The translations under genes were made by a program, and so were the position numbers. DNA of 64,000 nt from Micromussa lordhowensis (Eukaryota > Cnidaria > Anthozoa > Scleractinia > Lobophylliidae): NCBI GenBank assembly GCA_964020085.1, contig OZ026607.1, positions 18,876,106 to 18,940,105 of the forward strand, in the 5' to 3' direction. The notes under the pieces are model-generated. The model ran no database searches. It was not told the DNA's origin and was given only the letters and a program-made list of their open reading frames with translations. Of this stretch, positions 1 through 18,426 are shown piece by piece (within the stretch, counting starts at the first letter, position 1; every line of letters starts with the position of its first letter).

Positions 1-100
1 CCGATTCTGTTGGTTTCATTTTCTATGCTTCTGATTATGACACTGAATATGACTCTGCCAAGTGAAAACCATCCTTCAGGGATACGACATATTAAAAGAC

Positions 101-986
101 CTTGAGGAAGTTTTCATCAATTCTAATGGCATTCTGTGCATCTTCCAAAGCCTTTTCATAGGTTCCCAACATCATAAAGGCCGCTGAGCGATTCCCATAA
201 TAAGTAGCTATGGTGGGAGCTAACTCTGAAATAAATAACAAATTTACAAATGAAATTGAGTCTCCATGGGTAACCAGTACGTACAGTGCATCATCTGTTA
301 TTTGACACAAAACCACAAACAGAACAGGAAATCCAAACTATCATAAGAAAGTGTAAAAAATAACAGCAGTATCTAAACTACACTAATTAAACGTCAACTT
401 CCTTCTTGCCAACTTTATGACGGCCGGCGTATGTTACAAGTTTAAATGTACTTAGAAATTTATCCATTTATGCGTTCAAGGTAACGCAGATACCTTATAC
501 AACTCTAATTTGACACACCTTTTGAGCAAACAGAACGTCTTGTTCTGACATTTGTGAAATTTCAGTTTCTGAAACTAGGTAAAGGGGAAACACTGCTCAC
601 ATCATTGGCTTACTAGGATTTTCTGCATCACTCAAATCGGTGATCAAATGTAAAATTTTACTTTACGTTAACGCTAGACCTAAATTCAAAGAAACCGATG
701 AAAAACACACCTATCGCTTCTGTGTACAACTGAAGAGCTTTCTCGTAGTGTTTCTGCACATATTCCTTATTTCCTTCGGCTTTTTTAGCCTCGGCCTTCG
801 CAAAACTGCAACAGAAAAATATTGAAAACAAAAAATCTATCGGACAAAAAGGCGTTGCAAAGATACAGGTGCATCAAAACGAACTTACTTATCTAATTCA
901 GGTTCTTGATCTACATCCATTTGCTCTTCCACGTCATTTTCTTCGTGGAAATTTTGTTCGTCGACCGCTTTTTCGACATCCGCCAT
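101..986 (-). CDS. DNAJC7: DNAJC7-like TPR co-chaperone, N-terminal three exons (gene continues beyond the window)
   Basis: Three exons read leftward: 986-889 (start ATG at 986), 805-711 and 225-101. Donors are GTAAGT, GTGTGT and GTCTTT; acceptors end TTGCAG and TTTCAG. Joined in frame they give 106 residues: an acidic leader (MADVEKAVDEQNF, then EENDVEEQMDVDQEPELD) followed by a TPR helix pair (AEGNKEYVQKHYEKALQLY) and a second one (ATYYGNRSAAFMMLGTYEKA, then ALEDAQNAIRID). The YYGNR-AA-MMLG stretch is typical of DNAJC7/TPR2, a cytosolic co-chaperone with TPR repeats that contact Hsp70 and Hsp90 and a C-terminal J domain. The J domain would lie left of position 1 and is not seen. The last donor (GTCTTT) is weak, so the exon 3 boundary is the least certain. 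Other TPR proteins are possible but fit less well. The gene is divergent from the UBE2E gene. Confidence 0.85.
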
Positions 987-2021
987 GTTTCCTTGCAATG
1001 TGAGTAGTCCCAGGCTTCCGTCAACCCGTGTGTAATTAACCGTGCAATCATTCAGTTACCCTGGAGCCAACCCTGGAGCCGACGAGAGTGTCATGTTACA
1101 AAATACATGTATAAGAGAAGACATACATAAAAAACAAACATTAAACATATGAACTAAAATAATTTAAAAGTTGACTACCGCAGTGGGATGAAAATCAGTC
1201 TGTTGTTCCACTTGGATATGGGCCGTGAAAAGAAACAATTTCATACACTCCACAAGCCGGAGATGACGCAATCAACATGACGTAATAGTCTCGGACTTCC
1301 GTGTTTTTTGATAATTTGGTTTGTTCATCATCATATATGTCATTTATTAATTTGTGTTTCACTAAAGCGCATTGTAAAACAAAAAGAGGAAAGTACTTGT
1401 TGTTCAGCTTGGTACCAGCTCCCCTCGACATGATGTCTATTCCCTTGAGACCATTGAGTAGTCTGTTGATTAGTTTTTATTCCCAAGGGAAAGCTGTCTT
1501 TGTTCTTGAAGATACTCTTTCGATATCACTTCTAAATGCGAAGGTGTAATTTGTCGTCAAGTTCTTTCGGTTTTTAACCAATAGTTTAGGTTCTAAGAAG
1601 GTTAAATGACTGAGTGTTTCTACGGAAGGTCATTTGATAATTTGCTGCAGGCATTTGTCTTTCGTCTGGCTTGTGAACATTGGAACTGATCACGGTACAG
1701 TCGGGCAAAAGAGCAAGATCTTGCTCTGGTTCTCGACTTGCTATCAGTAAGCTTCAGCCAAGAAACAAGGGAATCTCAACTGGCCACAGCCTTTCTTCAA
1801 CTCAAGGGCTAAAATTTGTCTCAGTAGCCTTATTAATTTCATCAAACTGTCTTGATTACAAAGACTCGACGACGCTCCCTAGACAAGAAGTCCAAGCACT
1901 TTAACCGCAAAACCGTGTCAGCTGCTTCTATCTGCTTAACTTTGAAGTCGTTTCTTTACGGATCTAGCAGAGACATTAGTCTCATTTTGTGCTGAGATAT
2001 TCTTCAGGCTGTGTTGAGCAC
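987..2021. promoter_or_regulatory. Divergent intergenic region between the DNAJC7-like and UBE2E-like genes
   Basis: About 1 kb separates the DNAJC7 start codon from the probable end of the UBE2E 5' leader exon, so it should contain the promoters of both head-to-head genes. No TATA box or clear core element stands out. A short tandem (CCTGGAGCCAA, CCTGGAGCCGA) lies near 1060-1080, close to the DNAJC7 leader. ORFs on both strands here have no recognisable domain and are not called genes. Shared promoter function is inferred from layout only. Confidence 0.4.
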
Positions 2022-2431
2022 GTAAGTATATTATTTATCTGGATTGCGCCTTGTATTTTCGCGAACTAAAAAGAAAACTAGAGTGTGCTTACATTTTGTA
2101 TTCAATTTGCCGCCATCGGGGGTCGCATTTGAACCCCATTCCGGTTTATTTTTTTTCTTTGGGTTTGGGCTTGAGGCATTGTACCTTTATCAAACATACA
2201 CCCAGATAAGATCTTGTACAATTTTGTTTTCTGATTTGTATAATTCCGGTCACAATATCTTGCGTAATACGAAACAAATGAGTACTTTCGAGCTGGCATC
2301 CATCTTTGTGAACACCCGCTGTGTTTGATATGGAAACAGAATACCGCCCCTTTCATGTTGTCCAGAAGTTTCTCTGGTCTTGTCTGTAACCTTCTAAGCC
2401 GTTCACCGACACTGAAAGTCTTTATTTTCAG
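2022..2431 (+). other. Probable intron in the 5' leader of the UBE2E-like gene
   Basis: A strong donor (GAGCAC followed by GTAAGTAT) lies at 2022 and a strong acceptor (TTTATTTTCAG) ends at 2431, 16 bases before the UBE2E ATG at 2448. This fits a non-coding first exon ending at 2021 spliced to the first coding exon. The start of that leader exon cannot be placed from sequence alone. Confidence 0.5.
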
Positions 2432-2447
2432 GTTAATTGTACTGAAA

Positions 2448-10294
<7,847 letters not shown>

Positions 10295-10295
<1 letters not shown>

Positions 10296-10613
10296 ATAAA
10301 TAAAGATACTGCTCGCTTATTTATATATAATTATTATAAGGACATAATTTCAGGTTGCTGATCAAAGCAAGCCTCTATATACAATTGTATTAATATTGCA
10401 CCAGATTATTTTCAGCTTTCATGTTGTACTACAGTAATGATTTGATATGGCACACACTCCTGCCAAAAAAGTGCTACAATAAGCATAATATTGCTTTCCC
10501 AATAAGCACCCTTATTCTGATGAGTCCACGGTATTTTGTTGAGTGCCAAGATTAAAATATATTAAATATTGTGGTAGTGTGATTACTGAAAGAACATGAC
10601 AAACCAGAATAAA
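10295..10613 (+). other. 3' UTR and candidate polyadenylation signals of the UBE2E-like gene
   Basis: AATAAA overlaps the stop codon (10295-10300) and repeats directly after it. Because that is extremely close to the stop, a second AATAAA at 10608-10613 is the more likely functional signal. The choice between them cannot be settled from sequence. Confidence 0.4.
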
Positions 10614-11194
10614 ACTTTGAAGTTTGCCATGAGCAGTCCCTGTTTTCCCTTAGTTTGTTGAGTAAGAGGTGAAAAAAGAAAGGGGAGGAAAAAATAGCCA
10701 TGTCTAGTGCCCCATAGTGTTGGCTTAAGCCTCTAAATTAAGGAAGAAGAGGGACTGCTGTGCGTTAGTCTGTTAGCAAGCATATATGTATCATTATTAA
10801 TACTACTGTTCATGAATTTTATGGACAATTTGCATCATTTGGGTACCAAAATGTCAGAGTCTTGTCTATAAATGTCTGCATCGAAGTCTTGCAAACTTCA
10901 TGCCAAGTGTAAAATATGTTTTGTTGATTTTTTTGTTAATTTGGTAATATAATAATTTTATATGGATAATTCTCCTTTTTATGTGGTTCTCAACTCCCTC
11001 AGTTAAATAACTTTTTACTCTTTTCATGCTTAGTGTATCACCTTAACTGATGAGATATGATCTTGGTGTTTCGCTGAGTAAGATCTGAAGTAGGACTGGG
11101 CTTGTTAAAAATATCCATAACATGAACTTCTAATTATGCTTGATCCATCTACTTTAGTATTGACTCGATACGGCTCCCGTGGTCTGACTGATAA
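10614..11194. other. Intergenic spacer after UBE2E
   Basis: AT-rich non-coding sequence. I see no gene, RNA or repeat with clear ends here. Confidence 0.4.
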
Positions 11195-11371
11195 TCCTGT
11201 TGAACCTCCACTAATGGACACGTCTCGTAAGCGGACACTTATGAGTAATGGTCCCAGCCACACACATACAAACATTGTATTTTTAACCTTCCATAGGCAG
11301 ACAACTCTCTAAAGCAATTAAACACTTTTTCTGGTTCCGAGCATGTCCACTTACTGGAGGTTCGACTGTAT
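11195..11371. mobile_element. Small TIR element with GAACCTCCACTAA-type ends
   Basis: The left end contains TTGAACCTCCACTAATGGAC and the right end GTCCACTTACTGGAGGTTCG, an imperfect inverted pair about 170 bases apart. The interior holds AGGCAGACAACTCTCTAAAG. This resembles a short non-autonomous repeat common in invertebrate genomes. That resemblance is from memory and the ends are diverged. Confidence 0.55.
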
Positions 11372-11917
11372 TGTGATTATCAATATAAGGACAGAGATCA
11401 GGCAGTTGAATACTTTAAGTCCTTTGTTGTTATGTGCAAATTAAAATTGCTTGCAAATTTATAAGTTTTTCAATAGAGGAAGCGAGCAGTTTAAAATTAT
11501 AAATTTCAAAGAACACCGTGCAAAGTTATTATATAACTTTGGACTGCGAATGTTCTTAATATTAGCTTGTTAATGTGAAGCATTCGTATAAAGGTGTTTT
11601 CTTTTGGCATCTAATGATAAACAATATTTGTTTTGCCATATTAGTGGAGAATTTTGCTACCAAATTGTTTGCATTATAAAAATATGGAAGACTTGCAATT
11701 TATATGTGAAGGCTTGTAAAAATGTATTGTATAAAAATATAAATTAATTATGACAATTATCATTAAACTATTTATTTCCTAATATTTTTTTTCTGAAGTT
11801 TGTTTGGATGAGGTTTTTTATGTTCATTGTGTAGCCCGTGGGATGTCAGGTGCCTTTATTGCTTTTGATAATAGAGCCCAAGTCTAGGACATTGCTCTGC
11901 ATTGGGCTAAGGCACTT
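11372..11917. other. Intergenic spacer
   Basis: AT-rich sequence with no coding signal and no repeat with definable ends. Confidence 0.4.
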
Positions 11918-12023
11918 AAGGTTACCGTATATCTTAAAGAGCACCTGTCTCGTGTCCAAGGGATGTAGCAGACACGCTACATCACTTGAACCTGAGACAC
12001 CTCTAAAGATATACCGTAACCTT
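11918..12023. repeat. Foldback repeat, about 50-base arms
   Basis: AAGGTTACCGTATATCTTAA at 11918 is the approximate reverse complement of TAAAGATATACCGTAACCTT ending at 12023. The pairing continues inward through GTGTCCAAG/CTTGAACC and GATGTAGC/GCTACATC. The whole forms one hairpin with a tiny loop. It has no coding content. Confidence 0.75.
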
Positions 12024-12580
12024 GACTCTCTCGTGGGGTAAGGCTAGGTGGTATAAACCTTTGGCATCTGTATTTTTCCTCACTGTGTCTGTACCTTCCA
12101 TAGTGGTTCCAACCTCTTGGTGATTTTTATGTTGTTAAATACTGTACACTGTTACAAAGTGTTTTTCTAATTGACTCCTGGGTCTCGCCACCTTGGGAAT
12201 CCCCTGTTCCTTGTCTCTCTTCCCCAGCCTTTAAGTTACTTAGATGGGTGAAAAGATAAAAGATTGCATTCCCCTGAACAGCCACCCTGTGATTAGAACA
12301 TTTTTTATCTTTCTTTTTTGTACAGCGAGAACAGGTTCGATCATCAGGGTTGTAAACACCCTGAATGAAACCAAAATCCTTTAACAGTCTCCCTCACAAG
12401 ATGGCAAGCATGTCCCCATCATAAAAAAAATCAACAATAAACTTGAAATGAAGCTAAATTTTGTTAAAAATACTTGTTCATTTGATCAAATGCTGGAAAA
12501 CGAGAATTGGAGCAAAATCTTATTTTTCTTTATTTTCCGCTGTTGGCGCTAGAGCCTGTGCATGTAACATGTCTCCAGTC
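12024..12580. other. Spacer upstream of MALSU1-like gene
   Basis: Non-coding. Its 3' part (about 12,470-12,580) probably belongs to the MALSU1 promoter or leader. TCTCCAGTC at 12572-12580 is the left copy of the direct repeat that flanks the next element. Confidence 0.4.
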
Positions 12581-12746
12581 GGCTTGTAGTAAAATCCAGA
12601 ACGGTGGAATGCCGGAATGCTAACACCAGAATACTTAAACCCGGATTAGGACTTTTCATGTGTTCCTGGTTTTAGTAACTTTGTGTTCCAGGTTTTAGTA
12701 TTCCGGCGTTCCGATGTTCCAACGTTCCATTGTTCTACTACAAGTC
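12581..12746. mobile_element. MITE with 9-bp flanking direct repeats immediately upstream of MALSU1
   Basis: Arms CTTGTAGTAAAATCCAGAAC (12583 on) and the inverted ...TTCTACTACAAG (ending 12744) pair over about 60 bases, including GGAATGCCGGAATGCTAA against TTAGTATTCCGGCGTTCC. TCTCCAGTC occurs directly on both sides (12572-12580 and 12747-12755). A 9-bp duplication is characteristic of Mutator-like elements, so MULE-derived MITE is the best guess. It ends about 95 bases before the MALSU1 ATG. Confidence 0.7.
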
Positions 12747-12840
12747 TCTCCAGTCTACTGGTGCAGTTAGTACAAAATTTGCGACATTAAAACGAGGTTT
12801 TCAAGATGTCGGACATGAAGCTTTTCTAGTCGATCTAGAG

Positions 12841-15800
12841 ATGTTATCCCGAAGTTTTGCACCTTTACGTCAAGCAAGAACATTCTCATCCCTTTTCGGT
12901 CAGATTTCGTCATCACAGCTTTGCAAGAATTTTGGGGCCATCCATCGTCATGAGCGCTATGCTATCGAGAATTTTCAGAAAAGAATGAGATCCTTTGTAG
13001 AACTTAAGCTTAATTCTTGTAGAAGCATGAACACTTCAAGTTGTTATTTTAAAGAAAGTCATGCATCAACTAGACATTCAGAGGATGCTGTGTTGGACGA
13101 ATCAACGAACATGGCTCATTTTGATTCTGACGAAGATGCCGAGATTTCATACCCGCGTCGTTCGAAGCTTCCTTCAGCTCTTGCAGATTACACATTAGAT
13201 GAAAACGGTTTCATGAATATACAAGATCTTGTAGACTTCCTTAAAAAAGAGAGTGCCATAGATATTTGCGTGATCAAAACTGGAGGAATCAGACAGAATT
13301 ATGTTGACTATTTTGTGGTTGTAAGTGGTGTATCAACAAGACATATCAGGGCAATGGCAAAAAACTTGGAGCAAGTGGTAAGGTAGATTTAAGGGATCAT
13401 GCATCTTATGGGGAGCCTCAATTGACATATCGACTGATGTATCGCTCGATATGTTGGTCGTTGCTCGATCGATACTTGGCTGATACATCGGTTGGCTATC
13501 AACTGAGAGTCGATTGACAGACCGCTGATATACCAGTCAAATGTCCACTGTTGTCAAGATGACAAGATGATGTCAGCCGATATATCAACCGCCATAGCTT
13601 ATTGGCCAACTACTGGTGGCATATCGGTCAACTATCAGTCAACTACCAGTGGTAAATTGGTCAATTGTTGGTCCTATATTAGTCAATAGTCGAGCAAGAG
13701 TCGACCGATAGCCTACCAATACAGACTATCCACCGTCAATCTGTGAATTTGCATTACCGATATGGCAGTGACATATTAACGTTACTTGATTGGCCCTCGA
13801 CCGACAAACCATTTATATATCGGTCATTACTCATTACACTCAATCGAGTAACGACCGACGTTAAAGTATCATTGAAGTGTCAGTGAAGTATTGGTGAAGT
13901 GTTGGTGCACCACCAATTATATCAGCTGATATAGAAATTGGTCACTATATCGACCGAGTATCGATCGTGACACTGGTTGCTAGTCGGACAAGTATCGGTC
14001 GAATATCAGTCGAGTGTTGATCGAGAAACGACCAACTTATCAACCAATACATCGGTTGATACATGTATGTCAATCAAGGCTCCCCATAAGATATATGATC
14101 CGATTTGAGTCAGTTGGTTGTTTAAATAATGAAATGATAGCACACAGATATCTTATCAACCAAGTGTGAGGGCCACACTAGGAGAATGTCGGCCCAGCGT
14201 CTTGCTAGTATGGACCAAGTGCAGTGAGGTCGGTGCACAAAATGCTGAGGTCTGAAATTGGCCCAGTACAGTCCCGAGCAAGCTTGGTTAATTAGAGATT
14301 TATTACAATGTAAATTACTTGGGTCGGCAAATAAGAATGTAGTCAGACTCACCGCTCCAATCAAAAACAAGTTTTTCATGTATACTGTGTACATGTCGCT
14401 TGCAGTTCAGAGGTCAAGTGTTACGGGGAATTGGAAAAGATGGACGTGTTATTGCAGAAGGATTGGAGAGTGACCACTGGGTAGCTTTGGATATAGGTAA
14501 AAAAAAACTTGAGCTTGCCTTCTTCCTACAGTTTCAGTGACCAATTGGTAAAGAAAAGTTGTATTTGTTGAAAAGAAAAATAATTATTTATTTGTCATTG
14601 TTTCAAATGTGTGTCTACTAGACAAAGGCAGAGAGAGGTGGAGAATGTACTAGGGGTTCTTGTTTTCAACAGGGAAATAGTTAGGGTTACTTTGCAGCAA
14701 AAAAATAGCTGTATATAAAAGAGCTTCTCACGAGTATGACTTTGAAAAGTCAATATATTGTAGCTAAAAAGGAAAAAAATATATATTGATGCGACCCAAA
14801 ATATCATGATGTAGTTTTCTCACATTACCTCTCGCCAGCCAGGCGTATAAATGGGCTACCTAGTTCCTAGGCCTGAATATTTCACCACGGTAAATATTTT
14901 CGGGTTTGACCGTGAAGGCCTAGGAAAAAGTTGTACAGGAACTAGGCAAATAAATGGCTATTTTTGTCAAATTGAATTCAGGAGGTAACCCTGTGATTGA
15001 CTAACATCCCATCCCATACTGTAGTTGAATAATGCTATAAAACTGGAAGATCATTGAGTGCATGATGTGCCTTAATGCAGGCTTTTATACCTCCAACGCA
15101 TCACTAGTAATGTTCACTGTTATAAAGTAATTGAGCCACTATGCGCGCTCTCATTGGTTGATAGGTGTGTTTAGATGAGAGTATGTAAACAAGGTTGTGA
15201 CGTTTTAGATTGGCACATATTTTTGAGAATTATTTTTTAAAAGCAATAGAGCACTTTTTCCTTGTTTCCATGTACATAGCCTCATTTAAACACTCGGACG
15301 GTTGAGAGAATTCTAGAAAGTTGTGCAAATCCTCGACAATGTCTCGGTTTTGCATAACTGTCTCGAATTCTCCCAACCCTCCTTGTGTTTGGATGAGGCT
15401 ATATAAACACATTAAAGTGCTTGATTGCTTAAGTAATATTCCAACCTGGCAAGTGAGCGATCAAGACCCCAGGATCTGGTGGGGTCCCCTAATGTGTTTT
15501 TTTGTTTTTTGGGGTGGGGGGAAGGGGAGGTTGGAAGTTAAATTTCCTCAGAGAGAACTCTAAAAATCTTCATTCACAAGAACAAGATCTTCACCTCCTG
15601 GTCCTTTCTCTTGGATTGTCACAGTTCTGTATGAAGGTGTCTTGCTTATGAACACAAGACTTTAAATAATTGCCATGTCTTCAACACAGACCCCTTGATT
15701 TCAGAGTTTAAAAGGTGAACATTTCAGCTGTGTGAGATTCCCTTCTTCTCCTGTGCAAGTTTGGAAAATTGACGAGATCCATTATTTTGCAGGTAATATT

Positions 15801-16028
15801 GTTGTGCACTTCTTTCTACCTGAAGTACGAGAAGTATACGAACTAGAGAAACTGTGGACACTGGGACCAAAATATGATGACCAGACAAAAGCTATGCTGG
15901 AGGAAGAGAAATTACGTCAAGCGGCTGAGCTTGGAATCAAGCTGGACAAACCAGTTACTGAACTTGATGAGAATGTGGATGATCATGATATCGACCCGCT
16001 TGGATTGGATGATCCACGCCGCTACTGA
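12841..16028 (+). CDS. MALSU1: MALSU1-like mitochondrial ribosome large-subunit assembly factor (RsfS/DUF143 family, complete)
   Basis: Exons are 12841-13377, 14406-14496 and 15793-16028, with GT-AG borders (GTAAGG; TTGCAG; GTAAAA; TTGCAG) and matching phases. They give 864 bases, 287 residues. ATG 12841 is the first in-frame ATG after an upstream stop at 12676. It starts a basic, hydroxylated leader (MLSRSFAPLRQARTFSSLFG) that looks like a mitochondrial presequence. The RsfS-type fold runs from about residue 121 (ENGFMNIQDLVDFL) through ICVIKTGG...VDYFVVVSG, then across the exon junctions to LESDHWVALDIGNIVVHFFL and EVREVYELEKLWTLG. RsfS proteins bind uL14 on the large subunit; MALSU1 acts in late assembly of the mitochondrial large subunit and blocks premature joining of the small one. 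Compared with the human protein (about 234 aa) it has a longer, low-complexity N-terminal region and an acidic tail. Intron 1 hosts a TIR element. Confidence 0.92.
13394..14101. mobile_element. 708-bp TIR element in MALSU1 intron 1, body of degenerate short repeats
   Basis: The left end GGATCATGCATCTTATGGGG and the right end CCCCATAAGATATATGATCC are inverted (22 of 24 positions over the extended end), and AATTGACAT pairs with ATGTCAATC just inside. The body is almost wholly built from diverged short units around ATCGGTCGA, ATCGGTCAACTA and CCAGTGG in both orientations. No ORF is visible. A convincing target duplication was not found; GATTT occurs near both ends. The family is unknown to me. 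Confidence 0.75.
14821..15024 (+). mobile_element. Fragment of a SINE 3' half, interrupted by a nested foldback insertion
   Basis: ACCTCTCGCCAGCCAGGCGT and GTATAAATGGG at 14826-14856, then GGTAACCCTGTGATTGACTA and ACATCCCATCC to about 15014, match in order the 3' part of the SINE at 23990-24201 (CCTCTCTCCACCCAGGTGTA, ATAAATGGG, GGTAACCCTGCGATGGGCTA, GCATCCCATCC). Between them sits a foldback beginning CTAGTTCCTAGGCCT and ending AGGCCTAGG...AGGAACTAG (about 14860-14948). It is bordered by similar copies of ATAAATGG(G)CTA, which look like its target duplication. The SINE copy is old and incomplete. Confidence 0.6.
15241..15430. mobile_element. 190-bp foldback MITE in MALSU1 intron 2
   Basis: The ends AAGCAATAGAGCACTTT and AAAGTGCTTGATTGCTT are inverted. 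Pairing continues through ATAGCCTCATTTAAACAC against GTGTTTGGATGAGGCTAT and GAGAGAATTCTAG against CTCGAATTCTC. The element is almost symmetrical around 15335. It has no coding content. Confidence 0.75.
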
Positions 16029-16640
16029 GTGCAGTGCATTCAGGAACGCATGATGAGCGTGTTTGTGTGGTGCATTCAAGAACTTTTTTTTTAGCGTGTT
16101 TGTGCATCTTAGAATAAGGGATAAAATGGAATAAAATAACTGGCGCATGACTAGAGAAATAGCCTTGCCTACGTCCCTGAGCATCATTCATTTACAATGT
16201 TGGTGACTGTGGGATACAGTCCTGTTAGCTGCAGGTCCATAGACAAAACTAGTTGTTTTAGTAAGCATTCAGCTTAGTAGCCAGGCCTACAAGCCTAATT
16301 TTCACTGCTTTCGTTTGTACCCACAGGACCTTGCTTTCAGACTTCATTTTTTGTTGTTTACGCACTGTAACTTGTGATAGTAAATTAGGGATTATTTATG
16401 TCTGTAGTAATGTACTAGTGTTATTTCCTATAGTGTCTTGCATATTGCATGTCAATGTAAACCAAAGCTGTAAGCGAAGTCCTTTTTTCTGTAAGTAGCA
16501 TACTGTAAGTTGGTTGTATGTAATGTGTAGATTGTAATGCGTGCATATGTACTCTGTAGACTGTTTTTTAACTGTGGGGTATTAAAGTTTAATTATAAAT
16601 GTTGCAATTGCCCAAATAAAAACATAGGTCTGATTTTCTA
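16029..16640 (+). other. 3' UTR of MALSU1-like gene with polyadenylation signal
   Basis: Following the TGA stop, the sequence stays non-coding until AATAAA at 16615-16620 (context CCCAAATAAAAACATAGG). This is the best polyadenylation signal and implies a 3' UTR of about 600 bases. Confidence 0.5.
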
Positions 16641-17116
16641 TAATCATGATTTGCACCAAAGGCTTTCTGGATGAGCGTTCCTTCAAAATCCCTTGCCTTC
16701 CAGTGCGTTCAGAAATGCCCAAGCCTAATGATTTGCATATAAGCCTAAGACGTAAATGCCATTTTAAAAATGCAAGAGGAGTGAGAACTGCCGCGAAAAA
16801 TCGTCGAAAATCACGACGTACAGGTCACCAAAACGACATCCTATCACTGTGTTGCATTTCTAAAAATGAACGAGTTTTGGTCCGTACGTGTATCGTATCA
16901 TTTATACCATGCAATAGTAAAAAAAAAAGCCACAGCCAATCAGAATACAGGAAAGCCGTTGTATGTTCGACATTATTATTATCCAACTCTGCTTCGTAGA
17001 GTACAAATATCACGCGAAACGAGTGCAAATATCACACGATATTTGTACTCGCCTCATTCCTCCCGGCCGCATGAAGTTCAACACCTTGGCAAGTCAGAAT
17101 TTTGGGAAAAGAAATC

Positions 17117-17129
<13 letters not shown>
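16641..17129. other. Intergenic repeat-derived sequence
   Basis: Open frames occur on both strands but have no recognisable protein domain. The segment has a short palindrome-like patch (CGAGTGCAAATATCACACGATATTTGTACTCG-type pairing around 17019-17051). It is probably repeat-derived. No gene is called. Confidence 0.4.
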
Positions 17130-17148
<19 letters not shown>

Positions 17149-17457
17149 GTGTGTAGTATCGCTGTATATTTTTACTCGTTGTTTGTATTTTGACTCGCCC
17201 TACGGGCTCGTCTACATCTTCGCGAGGGAAGCCCTTCTTCTTCCAGAACTTTTAGAGTTTGTTGACTTATCATTGGTGTTTCTGTAGCAACATGGTTTTT
17301 ACGGGATAGAGTTGCTAGCCCTACGCCCAACCTTCCTCCTTTCTCAGCCGGGCTTAGGACCGTCCATGGTCAAAAAAAGTAAGTACGGGCTCGTCAAAAT
17401 ACTGCACAACTCGTAAAAATATACAGCGATACTACACACCAAAACGTCTAATGAGAT
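17130..17457. repeat. Inverted repeat pair, about 50-base arms 225 bases apart
   Basis: CTCTTATTAGACGTTTTGGT and GTGTAGTATCGCTGTATATT on the left (17131-17181) reappear inverted on the right (17406-17457: AATATACAGCGATACTACAC, ACCAAAACGTCTAATGAGAT). The similarity is about 95%. It may be the two ends of one short element. Target duplications are not evident. Confidence 0.7.
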
Positions 17458-17540
17458 ATATGTATTACATCCACCCTTCCCATCATGCGCCGCGCGTATG
17501 TCGCATGTTTTTTTGTTGGCCACTGTATTTCCTGCGGCAT

Positions 17541-17656
17541 GGTATACCGTGGAATATCTCACTTGTCACTTGTATTTTCTAGGTTTAACACTCGCCTAGA
17601 AGGCTCGTGTGTTTACCGAGAAAATACAAGTGACTCGTGTGATATTCCATGGTGTA
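17541..17656. repeat. Foldback repeat
   Basis: GGTATACCGTGGAATATCTC and ACTTGTATTTTCT in the left arm pair with AGAAAATACAAGT-type sequence, GTGATATTCCATGGTGTAC, in the right arm (17617-17656). The loop contains an inner small palindrome (CTCGCCTAGAAGGCTCG). It is non-coding. Confidence 0.7.
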
Positions 17657-18381
17657 CTATTCGAAAGTTTTGCATAACTAGTATGTATTACACGATACAG
17701 TAACAGCGCTCGATAAAAACTTTAATTCAAGCTTGCCCTTTGGACAAGCGGCTCTCAAATTTTGCTTGCTCTGGGCTGGGTTATTTAGTTGGCAGACGCA
17801 AGAAAAGTTACTTGCCCAGCAGGAAAATCTAGTTGTCCAGGACGCGCCGAACGGACGGCACTTTTTTTCGGGCCCTGCAGCAAGGTTGTAAAAAGTACGT
17901 AGCTTCTTCAGCGTTAGTGGTTACGATAGTGGTAGTGGTACGATAGTGGTTACAAAAAATGCTCTAATTTTAGCGCAAACCGCTTCTGCGTCTGCCATTC
18001 TATTTCGTTGTCCCTGAAACACAAGAAAGTAAAAACGTGTCTGTCAAACGAAATTGCACATACCTGCATACCTTGGAATAAGCAACTCCAATTGCATTGC
18101 GCATCCCTATTGCGCACGATTTTTCCGTCATTAGCGCACAAAAGACCAGTAGCACTGGGGACGAGGATGATTTTCTTGAAGCTAAAGCATTGCTAAAGCT
18201 AGACAGCGAAATAAATGCTCGTTTTCTTCTAAACGAAAATGGTGACCTATATTAGTTTTTATCGCGACATAATTTTCGTGTACAACAATTGTTCGGAAGG
18301 AAAAAAGAGTAAAAGCGTGCACACTGGCCGTTATCTGAGGATGCAAATTATGACCATGAAAACATCTTGAGGAACGTTCTG
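17657..18381. other. Intergenic spacer
   Basis: A short imperfect tandem (GTTACGATAGTGGTAGTGGTACGATAGTGG-type, about 17,921-17,952) is present. Nothing else stands out. Confidence 0.4.
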
Positions 18382-18387
18382 AGGCCT

Positions 18388-18426
<39 letters not shown>

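Noticed and set aside
2325..2447. N-terminal extension of UBE2E from an earlier ATG at 2325
   Set aside because: A strong splice acceptor at 2431 lies between it and the family-typical start at 2448, so the upstream frame is probably intronic.
12730..12840. Upstream extension of the MALSU1 frame beginning at a TTG codon
   Set aside because: There is no ATG in this part of the frame and part of it lies inside the MITE. ATG 12841 starts a good mitochondrial presequence.
16646..16999. 117-codon ORF after MALSU1
   Set aside because: It overlaps an opposite-strand ORF, lies in repeat-like sequence and has no recognisable domain.
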